64,000 nucleotides of DNA from Phascolarctobacterium sp. GTDB taxonomy: Bacteria > Bacillota > Negativicutes > Acidaminococcales > Acidaminococcaceae. Positions 58,774 through 64,000 of the stretch are shown one piece after another; the first letter of the stretch is position 1, and every line of letters begins with the position of its first letter. The stretch spans positions 248,001 through 312,000 of the forward strand of contig QAMT01000004.1 in the NCBI GenBank assembly GCA_003150755.1, given 5' to 3'. The translations under genes were made by a program, and so were the position numbers. The notes beneath the pieces are model-generated. The model worked only from the letters and a program-made list of their open reading frames with translations. It made no database searches and was not told the DNA's origin.

Positions 58774-59127
58774 TTATAGCCCCCTTTGTTTAATATCTTT
58801 AAATTCATTTTTAGCTTTTTCAATTTCTGCTTTTGGTGTTTTTTGTGTTTTCTTCATAAAAACATGTAATAATATAAAACTGTTTTCAATCCAGGCGGCG
58901 AATAATATTCTGTCACGAAGGGGACGCAGTTCCCAAATTTCTCCGTCAAGATGCTTTAAATATGGTTCTCCGATTGTTGTGCCGTAAAGGCTTAAAGCTT
59001 TTACATAATCACGTATTTTAGTAGCTTTTATACGGCTATCCTTATTGTTTTGGCTTGCCAATTCGTTTAAATAATCTGCAACAGGCTGATTTCCTTTTCG
59101 GTCTTTATAAAAATATATGTTATACAC
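58774..59127 (-). CDS. RelE/HigB-like toxin
   Basis: 117 residues from the GTG at 59127 (RBS AAGGGAG). YNIYFYKDRKGNQPVADYLNEL, EPYLKHLDGEIWELRPLRDRILFAAW and LLHVFMKKTQKTPKAEIEKAK are typical of the phage-derived Gp49/HigB branch of RelE toxins (mRNA interferases). First gene of a TA pair transcribed toward the IS. Its antitoxin appears frameshifted. Confidence 0.85.
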   Translation of the reverse strand: MYNIYFYKDRKGNQPVADYLNELASQNNKDSRIKATKIRDYVKALSLYGTTIGEPYLKHLDGEIWELRPLRDRILFAAWIENSFILLHVFMKKTQKTPKAEIEKAKNEFKDIKQRGL

Positions 59128-59152
59128 TAATGCAGCTCCCTTCAAAAATATT

Positions 59153-59193
59153 ATAACTTAAAAGTTATTGAAACGCAATAACTTTTAAGTTAT
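59153..59193. promoter_or_regulatory. 18-bp perfect inverted repeat upstream of the toxin
   Basis: ATAACTTAAAAGTTATTG (59153-59170) and its exact inverse (59176-59193) around 5 bases. Each arm is itself a near palindrome (AACTTAAAAGTT). Likely operator for TA autoregulation. Confidence 0.7.
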
Positions 59194-59248
59194 CAAGCGA
59201 ACTCATTTTCCCTTTACAACCTTTTTACCGCAGATTTACGGCGTTTTG

Positions 59249-59277
59249 TTGACATTGCTTTTTAAAAATAATATAAT
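59249..59277 (+). promoter_or_regulatory. Consensus promoter of typA
   Basis: TTGACA (59249-59254), 17 bases, TATAAT (59272-59277). Perfect consensus about 90 bases before the start codon. Confidence 0.85.
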
Positions 59278-59367
59278 AGATTAGTCGCATAGAAAGTTTG
59301 CGGCTTGTTGATTTTTTGCATTACCCCGCTGCGTAAGCAGCCAAATAAGAGAGGAAGAAAGACTTTT

Positions 59368-61185
59368 ATGATAAGAAATGATTTGCGCAACATTGCCATT
59401 ATTGCCCACGTTGACCACGGCAAAACTACCCTTGTAGACGCTATGCTGAAACAGAGCGGTGTTTTCAGGGCTAACGAGCGCGTTGAGGAGCGCGTTATGG
59501 ACTCCAACGCTCTGGAACGTGAACGCGGCATTACGATTCTGGCCAAAAATACGGCTGTAATGCACAACGGCACTAAAATCAATATTCTGGATACCCCGGG
59601 CCATGCCGATTTCGGCGGTGAGGTAGAGCGCGTGCTGACGATGGTTGACGGCGTTTTACTTTTGGTTGACGCTTACGAAGGCCCGATGCCGCAGACCAAA
59701 TATGTTTTGCGCAAAGCATTGGAACGTAACCTGAAACCGATTGTTGTTATCAATAAAATTGACCGTCCGGACCAGCGCGTAAGCGAGGTTATTGACGAGG
59801 TTCTTGATTTGTTCATTGAGCTTGATGCCAACGATGACCAGCTGGAGTTTCCGGTTGTGCTGACTTCTGCGCGTAACGGTATTGCCAAACTTTCGATGGA
59901 TGAGGAGAGCAATAACCTGGAGCCGCTGTTCCGTGTTATTTTAGAGAATATTCCTGCGCCGGATGTCGATGTGGACGCTCCGCTGCAAATGCTTGTAAAT
60001 ACGCTTGATTATGACGATTATGTAGGCCGTATCGTTGTAGGCCGTGTTGTGCGCGGTACTATCCACAACGGCGAAAACATTACTTTAATGGATAAGGGCG
60101 GCCAGCGCAAGGCTAAAATCGGCCGTCTGTACACTTACCAGGGCTTGAAGCGCGTTGAGGTGGACGAGGTTGCCGCAGGCGATATCGTTGCTTTGATTGG
60201 CCTTAACGACGCTAATATCGGCGATACGATTGCCGACGCTGAAAATCCGGAGCAGCTGGAAGGCATCAGCATCGACGAGCCGACGCTGTCCATGGTATTT
60301 TCTGTTAACACCAGCCCGTTTGCAGGCCGCGAGGGCGAGTTTGTAACCAGCCGCCATCTGCGTGAGCGCCTGTTTAAAGAGGTAAAGACCAACGTAGCTA
60401 TGAAGCTTGAAGAAACCGACAGCCCGGATTCTTACATTGTTAAGGGCCGCGGCGAACTGCATCTTTCTATTTTGATTGAAACGATGCGCCGCGAAGGTTA
60501 TGAATTGCAGGTTGGCAAACCGAAAGTTATTATGCACCGCGATGAAAACGGACAGCTGCTTGAGCCTATGGAAGCGCTGACGATTGACGTGCCGCAGGAC
60601 TTTATGGGCGCCGTTATGGAAGGCCTGGGCCTGCGCAAGGCAGAGCTTCAGAACATGACCGAAATGGCGGGCTACCTGCGTATGGAATTTTTGATTCCGG
60701 CGCGCGGCCTTATCGGTTTCCGCAACCAGTTCCTTACCGATACCAAGGGCAACGGCGTTATGAACCACGTTTTTGCAGGCTATGCGCCTTATAAAGGCGA
60801 TATTCCGGGCCGTACCCGCGGCAGCCTTGTTGCTTTTGAAGCAGGCGAAACCACTTCTTACGGCATCAGCAATGCGCAGGAGCGCGGCACCATGTTTATC
60901 GTTCCGGGCGAGCAGGTTTATGAAGGCCAGATTATCGGCGAGAACAGCCGTGAGGACGACATGGACGTTAACCCCTGCAAGAAGAAACATGTCAGCAACA
61001 TGCGTGCTTCCGGCAGCGACGACGCTATCCGCCTGATTCCGCCCAAAACCTTCTCTCTTGAGCAGGCTCTGGAGCATATCAATGACGACGAGCTTGTTGA
61101 AGTTACGCCGAAAAGCATCCGTATGCGCAAAAAAGTTCTGGACCGTGTTGAACGCGGCAGAATGCGCGCACGCAATAAACAATAA
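59368..61185 (+). CDS. typA: Ribosome-associated GTPase TypA/BipA
   Basis: 605 residues from the ATG at 59368. G1 AHVDHGKTTL, G2 region ERERGITILAKN, G3 DTPGHADF, G4 NKIDRPDQR; then EF-G-like domains III and V and the BipA-specific C-terminal domain (GYAPYKGDIPGRTRGSLVAFE, NPCKKKHVSNMRASG). Helps large-subunit assembly under stress. Starting further upstream would add a poorly conserved leader. Confidence 0.97.
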   Translation: MIRNDLRNIAIIAHVDHGKTTLVDAMLKQSGVFRANERVEERVMDSNALERERGITILAKNTAVMHNGTKINILDTPGHADFGGEVERVLTMVDGVLLLVDAYEGPMPQTKYVLRKALERNLKPIVVINKIDRPDQRVSEVIDEVLDLFIELDANDDQLEFPVVLTSARNGIAKLSMDEESNNLEPLFRVILENIPAPDVDVDAPLQMLVNTLDYDDYVGRIVVGRVVRGTIHNGENITLMDKGGQRKAKIGRLYTYQGLKRVEVDEVAAGDIVALIGLNDANIGDTIADAENPEQLEGISIDEPTLSMVFSVNTSPFAGREGEFVTSRHLRERLFKEVKTNVAMKLEETDSPDSYIVKGRGELHLSILIETMRREGYELQVGKPKVIMHRDENGQLLEPMEALTIDVPQDFMGAVMEGLGLRKAELQNMTEMAGYLRMEFLIPARGLIGFRNQFLTDTKGNGVMNHVFAGYAPYKGDIPGRTRGSLVAFEAGETTSYGISNAQERGTMFIVPGEQVYEGQIIGENSREDDMDVNPCKKKHVSNMRASGSDDAIRLIPPKTFSLEQALEHINDDELVEVTPKSIRMRKKVLDRVERGRMRARNKQ

Positions 61186-61274
61186 AATTTTCTGCCCAGG
61201 CAGGATTTTTAAAACTTTTGTAGAAGGTTAACTAATATATCAGCTGATTTTTGAATTGGATGGAGGCACAGGAG

Positions 61275-61634
61275 ATGGATTTGAAAAATACTGCTTTGAA
61301 GTTTTGGCACACGGAAAGCGAAGAAACCGTTTACGGCGGGCCTTGCCTTGTAAAATCTGAACATATGGATATTTTGGTGCGTACTCCGCGTCAGTTCAGC
61401 GATGTGCGCGAATATGCCGATGCTTTAATGAACGGTTCGACGCTGATGATTTCTTTTGAGGCTGTGGACTGCGTGATGCGCAACCGTATTTTTGATTACC
61501 TCAACGGCGTAAGCTATATTATTGGCGCGCGCGTATCCAAGGTGCAAGACGATATGCTTTTGTATGCCCCGGCTTCCGTAGAAATTGACAAAGAAGCAGG
61601 CAAAAAATCATCCCGCTCCTGGCTTGGCAGATAA
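61275..61634 (+). CDS. sepF: SepF-like cell-division protein
   Basis: 119 residues from the ATG at 61275 (RBS GGAGG upstream). RTPRQFSDVREYADALMNGSTLMISFEAVD and RNRIFDYLNGVSYIIGA form the SepF core, an alpha/beta fold that binds FtsZ and links the Z ring to membrane. The usual amphipathic membrane-binding N-terminus is short here. It stands outside the division cluster. Confidence 0.8.
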   Translation: MDLKNTALKFWHTESEETVYGGPCLVKSEHMDILVRTPRQFSDVREYADALMNGSTLMISFEAVDCVMRNRIFDYLNGVSYIIGARVSKVQDDMLLYAPASVEIDKEAGKKSSRSWLGR

Positions 61635-61656
61635 ATTTAATAAAGCTTAACACCAA

Positions 61657-61691
61657 ACGCCTGACGGTTTATGCCGCCGGGCGTTTTTTTG
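61657..61691 (+). terminator. Terminator after sepF
   Basis: ACGCC (61657-61661) pairs with GGCGT (61680-61684), with inner CGG/CCG pairs, then TTTTTTT. Confidence 0.75.
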
Positions 61692-61765
61692 CTGCGCAAA
61701 AATAAAGGCAGCGGTTTTTGAAGGCAGGTAATTTTTGTAATTTTCTACTTAATTTATTTTTAGTA

Positions 61766-61794
61766 TTGCAGTGCCTTACAAAATCAGTTATACT
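61766..61794 (+). promoter_or_regulatory. Predicted promoter of the nitrilase operon
   Basis: TTGCAG (61766-61771), 17 bases, TATACT (61789-61794). Gives a leader of about 150 bases. Confidence 0.65.
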
Positions 61795-61800
61795 TAAAAC

Positions 61801-61936
61801 AAGATATATGATATATCACACATTAAAGCTGTTCCTTTATAAGCAAATAACCAGTGGTTTGCAGTAAAGGGCAGCGTTTGTGCAGGCTAAAGGCGGCGCT
61901 TTTGCAGACAGATTGCAGAAGCGCTTTTTTATTTTT
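61801..61936 (+). promoter_or_regulatory. Attenuator or riboswitch-like leader of unknown class
   Basis: A two-stage hairpin CCTTTA..GCAAA..TTTGC..TAAAGG (61834-61870) is followed by an intrinsic terminator GCGCTT (61896-61901) / AAGCGC (61919-61924) with two T runs, just before the RBS AAGGAGG. A terminator between promoter and gene suggests conditional read-through. No known aptamer recognised. Confidence 0.5.
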
Positions 61937-61954
61937 TAAGGAGGCGGTGAAGGA

Positions 61955-62746
61955 ATGAAGAAAAAAATAGCGCTGATTCAGATGGATGTGGCTATGGCCG
62001 AACCGGAGAAAAACTTTAAACACGCAGTTGAGCTGATGGAGAAGGCAATGGAGCAGCAGCCGGATATTTTGGTGCTGCCGGAAACTTTGAACGTGGGGTT
62101 CTTTCCGACGGAAAATTTAAAAGAGCTGAGCGACGTTGACGGCGCTGAAACCAAAAAGGTGTTTGGCGGTTTTGCCAAACAGCATGGCGTAAACATTGTT
62201 GCAGGCAGCGTTGCCAATGTAAAAGGCGGCGATGTTTACAATACGGCCTATGTATTTGACCGCGAGGGTAATTGCGTTTGCGAATATGACAAGGTGCATG
62301 GTTTTACGCCTTCGGACGAACACAAATATTTTAAGGGCGGCACGGAGGTCAAGCTGTTTAAGCTGGACGGCATCAGCTGCTCGATGGTTATCTGCTACGA
62401 TGTGCGCTTTCCGGAGCTTATTCGCACAGCGACGGTGCAGGGCGTTGATTTGTTCTTTATTCCGGCGCAGTGGCCGCTTATCCGTAAGCTGCACTGGGTA
62501 ACGCTCAACACGGCGCGCGCGATTGAAAACCAGATGTACCTGTGCGCAGTCAACGGCTGCGGCTATGCAGGCGAAACCAAATACGGCGGCAATTCGCTTT
62601 TAATCAGCCCTTGGGGCGAAGAAATCTGCCATCTGGGCGAAAATGAAGAAATCCAGGTTGGAGAAATTGACCTGGACGTTATTAAGGGTATCCGCGAAAG
62701 CATAAATGTTTTCCGCGACAGAAAACCGGAATATTACCATGTTTGA
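61955..62746 (+). CDS. Nitrilase-family carbon-nitrogen hydrolase (omega-amidase-like)
   Basis: 263 residues. The catalytic triad is visible: Glu in LVLPETLNVGF (about 43), Lys in CEYDKVHGFTPSDEH (about 112), Cys in MVICYDVRFPELIR (about 147). The closest known type is omega-amidase/Nit2-like. First gene behind the leader, followed 29 bases later by a DUF2848 gene. Substrate unknown. Confidence 0.88.
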   Translation: MKKKIALIQMDVAMAEPEKNFKHAVELMEKAMEQQPDILVLPETLNVGFFPTENLKELSDVDGAETKKVFGGFAKQHGVNIVAGSVANVKGGDVYNTAYVFDREGNCVCEYDKVHGFTPSDEHKYFKGGTEVKLFKLDGISCSMVICYDVRFPELIRTATVQGVDLFFIPAQWPLIRKLHWVTLNTARAIENQMYLCAVNGCGYAGETKYGGNSLLISPWGEEICHLGENEEIQVGEIDLDVIKGIRESINVFRDRKPEYYHV

Positions 62747-62775
62747 TATTTGTAAAATATAAGGAGGAAACAGCT

Positions 62776-63447
62776 ATGAAATTTAACGTAGTTACCAAAG
62801 AAGGAACCAGACAGGAAGAAATGGAGCTGCAAAGCCTTTTGGTTGTAGGTTTTGCCGGCAAGGATATTGAAAAAACGATGGAGCATATCCACGAGCTGGA
62901 GGCAGAAGGCATTAAGTGCCCGCGCAAGGTGCCTGTTTTGTATCAGTGCGAAAGGCAGATTCTGACTGATAAGGATGAAATTGAGGTTATCGGCGATAAA
63001 ACCAGCGGCGAGGTTGAATATCTGATTCTGGTTAAGGACGGCAAAATTTATATCGGCGTCGGCAGCGACCACACCGACAGGGAGATGGAGGCTGTCAGCA
63101 TTCATAAATCCAAACAGGTTTGCCTGAAACCTTATGCCAAGGATTTTTGGGATTATGAGGAGATTAAAGACCATTTTGACGATATCAAACTTGTTTCTTC
63201 GCAGGTTGTGGACGGCAAAACCGTGGAATACCAGTGCGGCGTTACCAGCGACCTTTTGCCGATGCAGCGCATTATGGACGAGCTGAAAACCGAGGTTGAC
63301 ATTAACAACAGCCTTATTTACACCGGCACCGTGCCTTTGAAGGACGGCTTTAAATTCGGGCAGGAGTTCAGCTGCAAGCTGGTTGACGAAAAACTGGGCA
63401 GGGAAATTTGCCTGAGTTACAAAGTTAAAGTTATTGAAGAACATTAA
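62776..63447 (+). CDS. DUF2848-family protein
   Basis: 223 residues from the ATG at 62776 (RBS AAGGAGG). Features: LLVVGFAGKDIEKTMEHIHEL, VPVLYQCERQILT, YILV-like VKDGKIYIGVGSDHTDREMEA and YTGTVPLKDGFKFG. The family is distantly related to fumarylacetoacetate hydrolases and often lies with amidohydrolases and transporters, suggesting catabolism of an imported amide. Confidence 0.75.
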   Translation: MKFNVVTKEGTRQEEMELQSLLVVGFAGKDIEKTMEHIHELEAEGIKCPRKVPVLYQCERQILTDKDEIEVIGDKTSGEVEYLILVKDGKIYIGVGSDHTDREMEAVSIHKSKQVCLKPYAKDFWDYEEIKDHFDDIKLVSSQVVDGKTVEYQCGVTSDLLPMQRIMDELKTEVDINNSLIYTGTVPLKDGFKFGQEFSCKLVDEKLGREICLSYKVKVIEEH

Positions 63448-63493
63448 TTTTACGGCAAAACTGTAAAAATGCTTTTGAAAAGGAAGTGAGAAA

Positions 63494-64000
63494 ATGGTAA
63501 TTGCTCAGATAATTATGGTTTTGACGCTTGTAATTATGATTGCAGGTTGGGCGCCGCTGTATATTACGGCAGCTATCGGTGCTACTTTTTCAGCAGTGGC
63601 TGCTGGTTTTCCTTTGACCGGGACAGAACCGGTAACAATTCAAAAACTTTTGATTGCCGCTATGAATCCTGTAATTGTTGATATGCTGGGCGTTTTGCTG
63701 TTTATCGGCATTATGCAGAAATGCGGCTATATGGATGTTATCATCTGGCACATTGTTGATTTTGGACGCAAAGAAGGCGGCGCGCCGGGCGTTGCAACGG
63801 CAGCCGGACTTGCAGCAGCACTGTTAGGTGCGCTTACAGCGTTTACCCAGCCGGTTATTATGGCAACTATTGCCGGTCCTGCGGCTGTACGTCTTGGGCT
63901 TTCGCCGAACAAAACTTCCGGCATAATTTCTATGGCTAATACAGTTGCCAACAGCTGCGGTTTTACACATCCGACTATGCTTGCCATTCTTGGTATAACA
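63494..64000 (+). CDS. Membrane transporter, N-terminal part
   Basis: 169 residues before the window ends with the frame open. RBS AGGAAGTGAG. At least four hydrophobic helices with GVLLFIGIMQKCGYMDVIIWH and a Gly/Ala-rich TAAGLAAALLGALTAFTQPVIMA, as in ion-transporter (IT) superfamily permeases such as GntP or citrate carriers. Likely imports the substrate of the two enzymes upstream; family assignment tentative. Confidence 0.65.
   Translation, partial: MVIAQIIMVLTLVIMIAGWAPLYITAAIGATFSAVAAGFPLTGTEPVTIQKLLIAAMNPVIVDMLGVLLFIGIMQKCGYMDVIIWHIVDFGRKEGGAPGVATAAGLAAALLGALTAFTQPVIMATIAGPAAVRLGLSPNKTSGIISMANTVANSCGFTHPTMLAILGIT

Noticed and set aside
1..64000. CRISPR array, rRNA genes or a second DGR template
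   Set aside because: No regularly spaced direct repeats, no rRNA-like sequence, and no second adenine-divergent repeat pair were seen.

Overview
The window looks like a chromosomal segment of a diderm Firmicute of the class Negativicutes. The evidence is a porin with an N-terminal SLH domain (outer membrane anchored to peptidoglycan) beside typical Firmicute genes: the cdaR-glmM-glmS locus with a glmS ribozyme, sepF and typA. A gut Acidaminococcaceae such as Phascolarctobacterium is plausible, but that is inference from gene content.

Layout. 1-8.6 kb is host core: the end of cdaR, an FAD-dependent oxidoreductase, glmM, the glmS ribozyme and glmS, an SLH porin, an amidase and an unknown gene. 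8587-8995 is a five-gene tRNA array (Asp, Phe, Gly, Cys, Leu-UAA). A 44.7-kb prophage (8984-53726) is inserted at the 3' end of tRNA-Leu, bounded by a 13-bp direct repeat. 53.7-59.2 kb is a variable host strip: two DUF2442 genes (one with a nonsense mutation), a DUF4160 gene, an AT-rich glycosyltransferase/membrane-protein pair resembling serotype-conversion operons, an IS200-type element, and a RelE/HigB-like toxin whose antitoxin gene is frameshifted. 59.2-64 kb returns to core genes: typA, sepF, a nitrilase-family amidohydrolase behind an attenuator-like leader, a DUF2848 gene and the start of a transporter.

Prophage. From left to right: a large serine recombinase whose last codons lie inside the tRNA; two tandem candidate small RNAs; two zinc-ribbon membrane proteins, a small HExxH protein and a CI-type repressor facing a Cro-type gene across a phased operator array; an early region with a Rad50-like ATPase, RecT, an MBL-fold protein, DnaD-like and helicase-loader-like replication genes and many small ORFs; a second repressor/operator module (24.3-26.6 kb) with a Bro-N antirepressor; a third divergent operator module with an HTH-DUF4160-DUF2442 operon; then packaging, head and tail genes in lambda order (Nu1, A, W, B, protease+scaffold+capsid fusion, decoration, FII, Z, U, V, G, T, H, M, L, K, I+J).

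The most exciting element is a complete diversity-generating retroelement (DGR) at 47.7-51.2 kb. The last tail gene ends in a 105-bp variable repeat. A 105-bp template repeat follows 127 bp further on, then a reverse transcriptase with a YVDD motif. The repeats differ at 15 positions, and every one is an adenine in the template. All nine AAY codons of the template are altered in the tail-protein gene. Lysis genes follow: XkdX- and XhlA-like proteins, a holin, a GH25 lysin, and two spanin-like proteins read from nearly the same start in different frames, which suits a host with an outer membrane. Taken together this is a lambda-like temperate siphovirus of a diderm Firmicute that can diversify its receptor-binding tip.
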